Shown piece after piece: positions 52,901 to 64,000 of a stretch of DNA of 64,000 bases (its first letter is position 1; each line of letters starts with the position of its first letter). A program made the position numbers and the translations under genes. A model generated the notes under the pieces. It ran no database searches and was not told where the DNA came from. It was given only the letters and a program-made list of their open reading frames with translations. Source of the stretch: Podospora comata. Taxonomy: Eukaryota > Ascomycota > Sordariomycetes > Sordariales > Podosporaceae. The stretch covers positions 3,906,001 to 3,970,000 of the forward strand of contig CP071494.1 of assembly GCA_017354895.1 (NCBI GenBank). The letters run 5' to 3'.

Positions 52901-55900
52901 CTGTTGAAGGAGTCCCCGAGATGTGAGACAGACAGCGGGAGAGAGGCAATACCTGGTGTTCTGTCGTCTCACAATCAACCCGGGGTCTTGGGGTGTGCAG
53001 TACCAGTTGAGCCAGCTCGCCCGTTTGGGCACTGTTACACCTACGCTAATATTCCTGAGTCGGTGTCTCTGGTCGTCATAGTAAACAGAGGGAGCCGTTG
53101 GAGAGTCATGGTGCCAGCGAGTGAGTGGTCTCTCTGGGTTAATTTACTGCGTAATTCAAGTTGCAGAAGCACTCCCGGTATTAAGAGCATCGCTTAAGAG
53201 GACTGACGGCTTCTCGCATAAATCCGATGCGTGTAAAGCGAACTCCTCCTTATTGCCTCCGCCGCCAGACGAGGGGATCAACGTGTCGCTCAGTCACTGC
53301 TGGTTATCACGACTTCTTTATGCGAGCAAGCTTGTCAGGCAGATCGAGGACGGTCCAGGTCGATGACACGCCTTCTTGGCCCCCATTTAGCTGCAGCTGT
53401 CATAGAATAGCTTCCTGAGGATAGACAGGCGACCCGAGTAACACGGCACCCGAGTTGAAACGCCGATATGACGGGTGGAAGACTTGCCAATTGGGACTGG
53501 TGCATATGTCTTGTGCGGGGCAAACATGGTGAAGCTCACAACCACAAGCAACAGGGCAGTGTGGATGGAGGGGCACATAATAGCTATGTACACCGCTGTA
53601 GACAGTGAGTCCGAAATAGGATTATAGAAGCAGCAATTTAGAGCCCTCAGGGCAACAAGCTGGCCAGAAAAGAAAAAAGTCGAAGCCTACGCCAACTGAC
53701 GTTGATCTGTTGTCGAGATATATCTGGCCTTTGCTTTCCTCCCCTGGTGGTGCAAAGTAGAGGCAGAGAGGGGTTGACGAAGCTTGTCGTTTCGTGCCCA
53801 TACAGATGCCAAACAGGTAATACACAATGATACAACACGCACTGTCAGATCAAGTGTTCCGTGCTCCGAAAGCGCAGTGATACAGCACTAATAAGATATT
53901 TCAGCGTCGAATATACCGAGATCCAGGCACCGCAGTGCGTTTCTCAAACAGTCAATATTGCTTGTCGGCGTCGAGCTTCCACTCTTGAAACCCTTGTTCG
54001 GTTTGGCAGCAGGCTCCGATTGGGCGGTATCGTGAGCCGATATTCACATGCATCCATGCTCTAGAGAGGTCCAATCGTTTGGCGTCTAGTCCTGCATGGT
54101 TATGATGATGCCTGACGCCGATTCCATCGTCGCGGTTGTGTCCAGCCGTGTTGCGGTCTCTGTCCGTTGCTGGCTTTCCGGCGCTCTTCCAATGCGACCT
54201 GCGCAGGAGGGAGGTGGATCAGCAAAGCGCCTTTTGGGTGCAAACGAGGTCCCATGACCGGTTGAATCGCGCTAATCATTTGGCTTGACCAGGTAGATCG
54301 TGGCTGGCCGTCTGTTGGCAGACACCAACTTTTTTTTGATCATCTGCAGAGCAGAAAAAAGATAGGGGGGGCAACTGGGACGGATGGGATAGTACGGCGT
54401 AGCACTGGGACTTGTTGACCCTGTGGCTAGCTCCGGGTCAAAGTGACAACCGCCGTCCACTGACATCCATGGCATCAAGACGCAATTGCAAATCCAGGGG
54501 TTCCAGGTTTGTTAGTCGCCTGCCAGATTCGATTTGGATATCGGCCAGGTACCGTATGTGTAAGTACGCAGACGTGCCAGGGCCATAAACCCCCGAGACC
54601 TCTTGTGAGGTTCTCGGTGCGGTCGTGAAACCGGCGGGCAGTTCGATCGTGTAGTTTTTCGTGATGTCAGGCACCATTTGTGGCGCGATTGCTCGTTACA
54701 CGCCCTTGGGCACAGCAAAGCATGGCAAAAAGCTAGTCAGGTCGTCCGGAGAATGACTCCCCCCTCTCTGACATTTCGATGAGATGCTAGAGGCCTAGAG
54801 CAGCTATACATGATCACCTGACGGAGGACAGCGCGCCTTTTGTAACTCTGCTGTTCCGTACCCGTACCCTGGCCAGCTGGCGTTCCTCGGAAATCACCCA
54901 AGCTTCAGCGGCTGACTCCCGGCGTGATGGGTTCGTGAGATAGCGCCCGTCTGTGCCAGCGCTGGGCGTGGGAAGTGAGGCCCAAACGGCGGGCCAGATT
55001 CATCCGCCAGAGGAAAGGTGACTTGCCAATTATAGCAAGCAGATGTCACCGTTCAGCAACGCTTCGGTATTTGCCGTGCTGAGGGGGTTCGTGAGCATCT
55101 TTTGGCACTTGTGGCACTCTGAAGACGGAGCTGTCAAATCGATTGCATGGAAGCGAGGAAAATTACCCGTCGACGATGTTGTTGCTGTCTGAGCCATGTG
55201 ATTTCAAGCTGCTGTGGTTTAATTACTGTCGACTGACGGCTGCTGCATGTTGGCCTTGATGAGGCAGCACGACGAGCTAGCGACGGTTGGTGGTGGTCGG
55301 TGAGCCGATCTCCAAGCTAGCCAGACCGAGATCGCATCATCCTGGTAAGGCAGGGAACGCACTGACCAGCTCTGGTCTGAGCCAACCTTGGTGCTGATCA
55401 TGACATGGTCTGTGCTTGCCCTCAGTCACTGTGTATGCCATGCTATGGAATATCGATACAGGAACCAGAGCCAGCTGTCTGCCAGATGTTGAAGTTGCTC
55501 TTCCCAAAAGGTGATGAAGGTGGGAGCTCGGAGGGTCTGCATGATGCAGCAATCCTCTGGTCTGTATTTGTTGGGCCATTGCTGAACTGATTGTACCGTT
55601 ACCATGATCCCAATTCCCAACAAGGCCACGGGCGCCCGGCTTGTTGAAACCGAGCTCTTAGAAGTTGCTTCGGCATGGTGGTTTGTGATTTGATGTTTCA
55701 GACCAGGAGCTTGGGCTGACTTGCTGGAGCCATCAGATGCCCGAGTGGAGAATGATGAGATTCCATCTTCCGGGCCGATAGAACCAACAGCATTGATTGG
55801 GGACAGCACAAGAAAAGCTCAAAAGAGATTCCAGATCGCGGGGTAGCTTTCCATGGCTTGTTCTCTGCTGTGCCATAACTCAATGCTTCCCAGGGGCGCA

Positions 55901-57980
55901 TGGGAATATTTCCGAGCTCATCCACGATTCAACAACCGAAGGGATCACATCACTGGGAAACCGGTGCGGTATTTCCTACCTCCCCGGTCTCGATCGACTC
56001 TTATCTCTTCCAAGACTCCCTCATTGTCTTGTTGATTCGCCGCCGGCAGCCTGTCCAAACCGGTAAACTGCTTCTGAGACCCGCATACATCTTGGGTGGT
56101 CCGCTTCTGTCGACGTGCAGCCGACATCCTGCCACACCTTGACTCAGCTGCTTGATGCTCCTCGATGAACTGTCAAATATTCCCTGAAAAACAAAGTCAT
56201 ATCACACACCAGCATCTGCATTAAAGGCGATCAAATTGGCGTTGCAGGTTCGAGTTCAGCCTCTTGGCCGCCTCATCACTTGGAATGTGATAAAAGAAGA
56301 AACCCAAGAAAGAATCTGGGCCCTTCTGAGCCCTGCCCTGTGGTTGAGACTGGTCTTTTGAGAGCATGTTTCTGCTATTGTGCAACCTCAGTCACCGTGC
56401 ATGTCGCTGAGCTGCGGGATGACGGCGTTGTTGGTCCCAGACGTCCCGGCAGTCCATAGAGCTCAGCTGCAAGACAAGCCCTGGTATGCAGACGTTTCTT
56501 TCTAGGGGAGCTCTCGCGGACTCGGGCATGGACATGAGTGATGTTGCATGCAGCGAAACAGGCCCTTGATTGATCCGTCTCAAGGCATCTGCAGCGTCAA
56601 GCAGCCAGTGGCCATTGCCCGTTGACGACGTCCATGGGAGCATTTGTCATGATGTTGTCTCGGGGTTCTCGTTTTGAAGGTCTAAATATACTTGGCACTT
56701 GATGCCCGAGAAGGGCCGAGTGATGTGGCTTGTTTCTCCTGGTTTCCCGTGTCTTTGCCATGTCTCTGACGGGACTCTAGGTTGTAACTGTTCCTCTTTC
56801 TCACAACGTACTGCACGCCTTGAAATCTGATATCAGGACATAACCTTAACCACACTTGCCATGGCCATCAAGCTCTCAGTAATTTAGAAGGCCATGCTTG
56901 GTCTTTTGGGGAAACAAGCATATCTAGACATCGTTTTCAGCACATATCATCATCCTCATACGTAGCTAGCTACCATCTAACAATGTTATTGACACCAGCT
57001 TGGAGGATGTAAAATGTGGCAAAAGAGATCAACGTCTTCAATCAGCAGCTCTTTTCCAAGTAAATGAACCCCCCTTATCTCCTAACCCCATGATATCGAG
57101 CAAGCAACGGAGATAATAGATCACCATCCCATAACGGATATACAGCAACTCGTAAAATAAGTAGCCCCTTCCTTCAGATGTTGCCACAGCCGATACAATG
57201 CCCACAGCCAAATAATCACTCAGGCAAAGCTTCATCTCTCATGAGTGCAACATAGCTACTTCAATGTCAGACCCACCATCGGCCACTCGAAGACCACTCA
57301 CCAAAGCTCAACACCTAAATCAGAGAGGTAGCGCGATGTCGAGAAACAAGGTAGCTGAAAAAACGTCGAATAATGGTAGAAATGTCGTAGAAAAGTCGAA
57401 GAAGGTAACAAAGAAGTTGAAGAAAGTCAAAAACAAGTAACAATAATCTACCAGGAGTCTTGAAATTGAACCCCCCCCCCCAATAAAAAAAGGGGGTCGC
57501 TCAACTTGACCAAAACCACACATCCGTTCTTGACCCGTCATCATTCCCATCAGACTTAACCAACTGTCTCGTCCATAGAATGCAGTGGGAAGTGTACCTA
57601 CTTAATTAAGTATTATGAGACGTGGAGTATCGGCGCTGACAGAACAGCACTTGCCTGGATGTCAATGACGGTTGTTGATTTATCCCACTTTAACGACCTT
57701 TTCAACAGCATTCGACCTCCCAACCGCTCAAAAGCTCATATCGAAATCAGAGACTTCAAAAGCCAATAGCATAAATCCCTAAGCAACCTATAGGTATCAC
57801 TACCACCCGTGCCTCGAACCAAAAACAGATAGATCATAATCCACATTATACCTAAACCCGTTGCGCCTCTGCCATCTCCCCCAAAATCCAGCCATACCCT
57901 TCCTTAAACCTCTTCGCTCCGCTTCCCACCATCTGCAACTCAGCGTCCCCCCGCATTCTTCCCCACCCCTCCTCTCCCAT
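49983..57980. other. 8 kb with no recognisable gene
   Basis: No conserved domain, consistent spliced frame, tRNA or 5S was found between the GSK-3 start codon and the Vps68 stop codon, in a window with otherwise one gene per 2-3 kb. It starts with the GSK-3 promoter and possibly a very long leader. Frames of 100-200 codons (51626-52186 minus, 51988-52593 plus, 55426-55809 minus) overlap on both strands and look random; 54438-54677 minus (VPDITKNYTIELPAGF) is the most protein-like. A TG repeat lies at about 52255-52268, an A11 tract near 51900, C11 at 57471-57481. A long noncoding RNA or very divergent genes are possible. Confidence 0.4.
57336..57440 (+). CDS. Possible 34-residue lysine-rich micro-ORF
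   Basis: ATG to TAA frame with about one third lysine (VVEKSKKVTKKLKKVKNK at its end), strongly basic. It arises from a degenerate local repeat of GTCGAA/GTAGAA/AAAGTC, so it may be chance. No promoter or homologue can be shown. Listed only because such a composition is unusual. Confidence 0.12.
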   Translation: MSRNKVAEKTSNNGRNVVEKSKKVTKKLKKVKNK

Positions 57981-58575
57981 TCAAAGCGCCAAATTATAAG
58001 CATACTCATCCTCCATATTCTGACTCACCCACAAAACAACCGTGCTAACCCCCACCAGCGCATTGGCAACCACATTCTCAACCCCCATCCCCAACGCCGG
58101 CATCCCCACCCCCGGCACGACAAACTTGAGCACAAAAACCGTAACCCCGCCCGCCATCCCGCCCGCCAGCGCCGCGAAACCCAGAAACAGCACCACCCTC
58201 GCCTTCCACGCCACCCCCGACCCGGAATAAGAGAAACTATCCGACGCCAGCCGGGATTTCTCGACCGAGTTGATGATCAGCATCCCCAGGGAGGAAAAGA
58301 CGAACGGCAGCCAGTCGACAAAGTTGACGTGGAGGGGGGAGGCGTTGCGGGGCGAGGCCGACCAGACGGCCGAGTCGAGGAGGATGTAGAATGCTAGGGA
58401 GAACTTTGACACACAGACATTCGAGTTAGAGAAGTGTTGGGTAAGAGGAGGAGTGAGAGGAAGGAGGGGGGAAACGTACGAGACCGCCGGCCAGGTACAC
58501 GCCTGCGTTACGGGCTTGGACGCTGGAGAGCCATGCTGGCTTGCTAAAGCGGAAGAGGCGCTCTTCGGAAGACAT
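57981..58575 (-). CDS. vps68: Vps68/UPF0220 four-helix membrane protein
   Basis: Yeast Vps68 acts with Vps55 in endosome-to-vacuole sorting. Exons 58575-58480 and 58403-57981, 172 residues, close to the family size. Four membrane segments are visible: around NAGVYLAGGLFSLAFYILLDSA (joined across the intron), WLPFVFSSLGMLIINSV, ARVVLFLGFAALAGGMAGGV and NALVGVSTVVLWVSQN. The N-terminus ERLFRFSKPAWLSSVQARN and the loop HVNFVDWLPF match the TMEM50/UPF0220 family. Membership is confident; the sorting role is transferred from yeast. Confidence 0.92.
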
Positions 58576-59621
58576 GATGATGGTATTTTATGTGATGTGT
58601 TTCCCCTTGCTCGGAGTTGAATAGTTCGGGGCTGTTAGAGGTAGAGCTCGTAAATGTTGCAACCGTAGCTCGGTGACGACTGGCCCCGGTTTCGGTATCG
58701 CAATCGAGTGGATCAGCGGTATCGCTATCGGTCACAAGATTGGAATACTTCTCGTATTCTCAGCCGCAATCAATCGCGATATCAAAACCTGTCGTCGTTG
58801 TCGCCGCGAATCGCAGTGTTGTGGGTGTGGAAGCTTATGAACGTAGACGGCAGGCACGCAACGCAAGCAGGCACGCATGACGTTTGGAGTTGGTCCCAAG
58901 CGGAAGGCTGGGGGAACCTGACATGACCCACCAACCAACCAGACCAATCCCTTCTTGGCAAAGGCTGAAACTAGCACGTGATTACCCCTACCCTCACCAA
59001 CACTTTTCACAACTACTTCGCAGCCCACAAAACAGTTGATGGATACTCTTCACAATTATCACTAACCGTCAAATATCTGCTTCCTCTGCAAACCAGAAAC
59101 CCAGTGAATACCATGCATGCCACGCTCTCTGCTGCCATCGCTCCAACTACAACACCTCCATCTCCCTCACACATCTCTTCTACAACCTCCTATTATACAC
59201 TTCCATCAACCCTTCATGTCCCTTCCATCCATGCATCTTCTGTCTTCAGAAATGGCCTAGACAAAGCAATGCCTACATCCATCCATCCCCAACCCGCAAA
59301 ACAGGCTCGTCATGTGTATATGGTACAAAAAGTAAAATATGGCCTTCCCTTGGAAAAAAGAAAGCAGCGATTGGTTGATCGCGATAAACCGAAGAGAACT
59401 TTAAACGCCCCAATGAGAGAGAAAACCCCCAGACAAGACAACAAGCTTTTCCACCAATTGTGAGGTCATGGGTGATGACAGAAAAAAAGAAGCCACCAGA
59501 ACGCCGTTAATTGCTTTCGTTGTGTCGCCATTTGTTAAAAAAAAAAAGAATTACCGGCTCCTTAAGCCAGCAGGAGCGCAGTGTGTTCCCTTGGAAAACT
59601 AGTCATCACGCCCCTGCAGCT
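58576..59621. other. Intergenic between smi1 3' end and vps68 promoter
   Basis: 1.05 kb. Near 58690-58790 several CGATATC/TATCGC-type words recur. A 161-codon plus frame (58978-59463) is Pro/Ser/Thr-rich and not convincing. No other feature. Confidence 0.4.
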
Positions 59622-61362
59622 CTAGATCTCAATGGTCTTCAGTGTCGTCTCTTCCACCTCAACAACGGTGGCCTGCTTGCTGCTTCGTTTGCTGCCAGGC
59701 GCTGATGACGTGCCATTTGTCTGAGAAGGCTCAGTGATGGTGACCTCGGGAGGAGGGCTGACCTCGCCATTTGCAGCAAGGGCAGCTAACCTCGGGGCAC
59801 TTTCTTTGTTCTCCTCTCCGCTGTGTCTTGGGGTGTCGACCTCAACCAACTTCTCCGGCACCTTGATACTGTTCGTCGCCGATGTCAAGGGAACCTCCTC
59901 GGCCACTCTCGCCAATGGGCTCGCCTTTCCAACACCTGGCCGAACTGGGCTGGGCATGGGAGAAATCTGGCTCAACCTCTGGAGCGACCGACCACGAGGC
60001 TCAGCGTTGGAATCAGCCGCGTTGGCATAGGGCGAAGTGGGCGCACTGGTTGCACCCCTTGGAGGAGCCATCGACCTGCGCTTGTTGGCGGTACGACCAT
60101 ACTTCTGGTCACACCTCCACCTCAAAATGTCGAAATAACCGGGCTCAACGCGGGCACTCTTAAACTCGCGCAGCTTAAGCTCGCCCGAATCATCATCGAT
60201 GAACCATCTGCCGCTGCCAAGATCGTCCGCAACAGTAGCCACTAAATGAGCCCACGACTTCGCGACTACGTACTTGGTGTCGTAGTCGCGACCAAACAGA
60301 ATAATCTGGCCCCAGGTACCCTTAGGTCCAGGCGCCAAGTCAACAGCCAAGTTGTTTCCACCCCAATCGCGAACAAGAGGGATCCACGCGGGGTGCGCAT
60401 ACACCTTCTGAATGGCACCGGCGGGGACACTGTCCTGACGAGCGAGCAGTTCTTGTCTCCAGTTGCCATTCTGGGGCGAAACGGGGGCCGAGCTGGACGA
60501 GGCCGCCGAAGTCGAAGCGTGGCTGCTTCCTCCCAGAATCTTGGAAGGCACAGCGGGCCTGGGGAATGTCGCCTCGAGCAGGAATTCTTGGTTGACCTTT
60601 ACCCAGTTCTCCCACTCCTGAACAATCTCTTCGCAGTCCAAAAGCATGGACCCAAAAATGATGCCCGTGGGGTTGCCGCCTCTTTCTTGGCCATCGTGGA
60701 TCATCAGGGACTCGCGGACGTCCTGAGGAAGGGAGCAGTCGAGCTGGTGCTCGAGATCGTTCAAATCATTGTTAGTGGCGCCTTCGCAGAGCTGATCCCA
60801 AAGTTCCATGTAGTGCTCCTCGGCCCAGGCGTCGATCCGATTCCACGAGTTGTGGATCGGTGGCGCGGGCGGCTGGCCATCCTGGAAAGACTGCATCGGA
60901 ATCGACCCGGTGGGGCTCTGCATGTCGAAAGCATCGGGTGGGACGGATGCCCGCGTGTTGATGGATCTCATGCCGGGCGAATATGGCCTCCCACTGGGGC
61001 TCATCGGAAGACCGGGAGTGTTGGGGGCATAGGCGGCATCAAAGTGCGCCGAAGGGCGGGTGGATTCGTCGTGGTAAGGGGAGGAAATGTCGTTGCGAGA
61101 ATCGGAGGCGGTCGCTATCGAAGTGAGGCCATTACGGCCATGGAGAGGAACATGGCGCCCTGTCCTTTGCGGAGAGTCAAATGAGGAATCTGCATAATCA
61201 GTTAGTATGAGTCGGTGAAGGGATTGACTGGGAATTGCGCTGACGTCGGTCATAGCTGGTGATATCGTGCCACATAGAGCGGAAGAAACTGCCGAATCTG
61301 TAGTCAGGGCATTAGCATTCGCCAGTTGTCACTATTCAGAGTGTGCACACATACGAAGCCAT
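59622..61362 (-). CDS. smi1: Smi1/Knr4 cell-wall synthesis regulator (GS-1 type)
   Basis: Regulates beta-1,3-glucan synthesis and links cell-wall integrity signalling to morphogenesis; the Neurospora homologue is GS-1. Three exons: 61362-61355 (only 8 nt), 61297-61245 and 61189-59622; 542 residues. The small exons give MASFGSFFRSMWHDITSYDRH, the conserved family start, which is why I prefer it over the in-exon ATG at 61253. The SMI1/KNR4 domain spans about residues 150-375: WAEEHYMELWDQLCEGA, LNDLEHQLDCSLPQDVRESL, DGQE, GIIFGSMLLDCEEIV, HPAWIPLVRDWGGNNLAVDLAPG and GQIILFGRDYDTKYVVA. Both ends outside it are Ser/Pro-rich and probably disordered, as in yeast Knr4. The second intron uses a GTCAGC donor. 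Confidence 0.94.
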
Positions 61363-64000
61363 CTGGGCAATAGCGAGAAAGGGGAAATTCGTAAAGGGGA
61401 TTTGCTGGTGTAGTGTGTAAAAGCAGGGACAAGACCGGAATGCGAGCGAGGGAGGACAGCGCGATGCGACTGCTGGCGGTTGAGAACGAAATCCGCGTCT
61501 AAAACGATTGGATGCGCGTCGACGTAGAGTTGTCGCAGCAGGAAGCGTCCTCAGCGACAATGTCGTCGACACTTTTGTATGTTCCCCCTTTTAGTCAAGC
61601 GATCGTGTTGGTGTTTGGTTCCGGGTCGTGGCGGCGTAGCACTTGTGTTGCTTGTGCTGTGTTCAGTGTTCACTGTTCACTGTTCTTTCTGTGCTGCGAG
61701 TGTCGGTCAAAAACTGAGTGTCTCCTATTTTGGTCGGGCAGACTAAAACGTGCCCCGGCGCAGATGGTACGTACTGGCTACTGGCTGTCACGTCATGCCC
61801 AGTTAAGGGGAACCCGTCAACCGAAAAATCAACAACGAAGGCGCTCGAGCAAAGATGGACCCGCAAACGAGTGGTGCGTGTCCGAGAGAGAGAGAGAGAG
61901 GTTGTCCGATGATGTAGGTGTCGGACTGCATGCGGTAGGAAGAGAAAGAGCGGGCAAGCAGCAAGAAAACAAGAAGTGGTTTGCAATTTCACTCTCGGTG
62001 CAACGATCAATGATGTTCCAAGCTTTGCTCCGTGCATGGAAGGAGAGAAAAGTTGACCAATGCAAGCGCTTCAAAACGGTGAGGGTGGAAGGATGCCTTT
62101 CCCGCAGCCCATTAAATGGAAAGGGGCCATTTGCCCCACCACTGCCTCCTTCCTTGCCCACCCTCGGGGTTCACCGTGTGAGGGCCGTGCTGTTTGATTG
62201 GCTCATTTCGCTCCAGACACCACGCCGGGCGTGCAATGCAAGATCAGGGACAGGCCATGGCATCGTGGCATGAAAGATTTCGCCAGAGCAAGCACTCACC
62301 TGCCGAACGGAATGTCACCCTTTTTTTTTTTTATTATTTTATTTTTTGAACGCTGCTAATTTCAAGCTTTTTGCGACCGTGTTTGGGGGAACTTCTCACG
62401 CTTCTTTCAGGAGTCAACGGTTCGGTTCTGTTTTACCAGTCCGTTTCATTTCGATATGCCAGTGGGTTCTCCCAAGGAACTAGCCGACGTTCTGGCCCCT
62501 TATAAACAACTCCTTGCTATCCCGTAGTACACTCCGTTAAACATACATAACTCACCCTCCAAATATATCCAAGCAAAAGGACTCTTTGTGTGCCGTGTAC
62601 CGGTATCTCTGCATCTGCAACTCTCGATCTCCCTCTCATGCAGCACAGAACAGAACGGGTGGCTTACGCCAGGACCTCCCACTGGATGCGCCAACACTCC
62701 TTATCAGACGACAACAACAACACCCACCTGCTGTTTCAGCCTCTGTGTCTTGCCGTTACGAATCCACGTTGGCTAGCTATCCCGACTAAAATCTTCTCAT
62801 GATATTCATAGTCCAACCTGCATAAGCACACTGCAACTAGACACTAGCAACCGCAAAAGACCCCGCCGTATTCAGCTGAACAGCGATCTGATCTCTTTCG
62901 CCTCATCTCACCAGCCGACCAGCACGCACTTACACTAAGACTGATACTGACAACACCACAGCATCTGCAGCACAACAAACACACAGGCACAGAATCCATC
63001 ATCGGATGGACCACATGGCCAGCAACACCGGCCGGGCCCCAAAGCAAGCAACCATATCAATCAACCACGTTCACTGCCCGCCGCTGACAACCACTAATCT
63101 CGACCCTACCCCGCATCTTCCTCACTGCTGATCCCCCTTCTTCCACAAGCGTGACAAGCAAAAAACAAGCTTCACAACCTGTCGATAGTTAGTTACCTGA
63201 TTGACTGGCCCTGTGTGTGACTACAGGAATATCCTGTGGCAATAAGCTCTTCCATGTCCCGAATAAATTGCACCGCCCACAGGCTGTCGTACTTTTTATA
63301 CAAGGTGCATGTGAGGTGTAAGTGATGCCCAATGGCGATCTTCCTTTCATTCGGAAACAACCAAGACATCCAGATAGGAAACCCCAAATCACCGGATACC
63401 AAACTTTTTTGGTACAGAGGTAGCATTATGATGCTATCACTTTTAATGTCACGCCCCTCAGACTATCTTGCTACGAGTGCACATTTTTACGGACGTTCGG
63501 ACCTTGTTGTCCGGCCGGCCAGCGTTGAACACCAACCCCATATTTTGTCATCCATCACCAGATCCAAAAAGATCTACAGCCCAGGTCCCGAGGCAGACCA
63601 CATAAATAGAAAAGTTCGCCTTCCACACAGCCCGATGCTCAGATCGCCACATTTAACTGTTGAGGGTCAGTGGTATTCACTCAGACTGCCAGAACGCACA
63701 TGATTCAATGCGCCATCAGGTACCGTAGCAACCTGTTGTCGACCCCATCACCAAGTAAACAAGACATAGCACTTGCAGCTGTTGAGCCTTCCTTATGCTG
63801 TCTATGGTGCACCATCAGCCAACTCAACAAAGTCCACTTCAGCCCGGCTCAACCATCAAACATAGCTCCAAATAATCACATTTCAAACACATCTTCATTT
63901 CATGCCTAGTACAATGATGTTGATACGCTACATAAACAAATACGTTTCAACCCACACCTTAATGTTCCCCCCCCCTACCTTCTGGTCTATCGTCCGCGGC
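61363..64000. other. Right edge: smi1 promoter and unassigned DNA
   Basis: 2.6 kb without a supportable gene. Contains the smi1 promoter, an AG repeat at about 61885-61900, a T13 tract followed by ATTATTTTATTTTTT at about 62319-62347, and CA-rich sequence from 62700 to 63100. The 123-codon plus frame at 63332-63703 is not family-like. Confidence 0.4.

Noticed and set aside
56243-56262. B-box-like GGTTCGAGTTC
   Set aside because: No pairing arms or A box nearby.
49983-57980. Old repeat or transposon graveyard
   Set aside because: Base composition is ordinary, and no transposase, reverse transcriptase or long terminal repeats are recognisable.
60246-61184. 312-codon plus-strand frame
   Set aside because: Antisense of the SMI1/KNR4 domain exon; no domain of its own.

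Overview
The window is nuclear DNA of a filamentous ascomycete, most likely a Sordariomycete near the Sordariales. This rests on many short (45-85 bp) GT-AG introns with CTAAC/CTGAC-type branch sites, CTC/GCC-rich codon use, scattered single 5S rRNA genes rather than an rDNA-linked array, and the gene set (SMI1/GS-1, CYK3, HIU hydrolase, small secreted proteins). Strand and species are inferred from sequence alone; nothing was searched.

Layout, left to right: cytosolic TrpRS (-) and mitochondrial release factor RF1 (+) share a 380 bp divergent promoter; a secreted-type serine carboxypeptidase (+) with two apparent one-base frame breaks; a Ups1/PRELI lipid transfer protein (-); the Mpe1 subunit of the cleavage/polyadenylation factor (+); the Get3 ATPase (-); 5-hydroxyisourate hydrolase (+); an unrecognised gene (-); Sss1/Sec61-gamma (+); a small-molecule-type methyltransferase (-); an intron-bearing tRNA-Leu(CAA) (-). 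From about 23.4 to 27.3 kb lies the one accessory-looking patch: two paralogous small secreted proteins (+) with duplicated upstream DNA that carries relics of a divergent gene, followed by what looks like a fuller copy of that divergent gene (-).

The right half is again housekeeping: 5S rRNA (-), Caf16-like ABC ATPase (+), STE20/GCK kinase (-), the cytokinesis protein Cyk3 with SH3 and transglutaminase-like domains (+), a second divergent 5S rRNA gene (-), the Flx1-type mitochondrial carrier (-), a five-exon TOM7 (-) divergent from SF3b subunit 4/Hsh49 (+), the cap-binding protein CBP80 (-), GSK-3 kinase (-), an 8 kb stretch with no recognisable gene, Vps68/UPF0220 (-) and the cell-wall regulator SMI1/KNR4 (-), then 2.6 kb without a clear gene.

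Functionally the neighbours are mostly unrelated, but three themes recur: mRNA processing (Mpe1, SF3b4, CBP80, Caf16), protein/lipid delivery to mitochondria and ER (TOM7, Ups1, Flx1, mtRF1, Get3, Sec61-gamma) and morphogenesis/cell wall (Cyk3, GCK kinase, GSK-3, SMI1). There is no sign of a transposon, virus-like element, CRISPR array or secondary-metabolite cluster.
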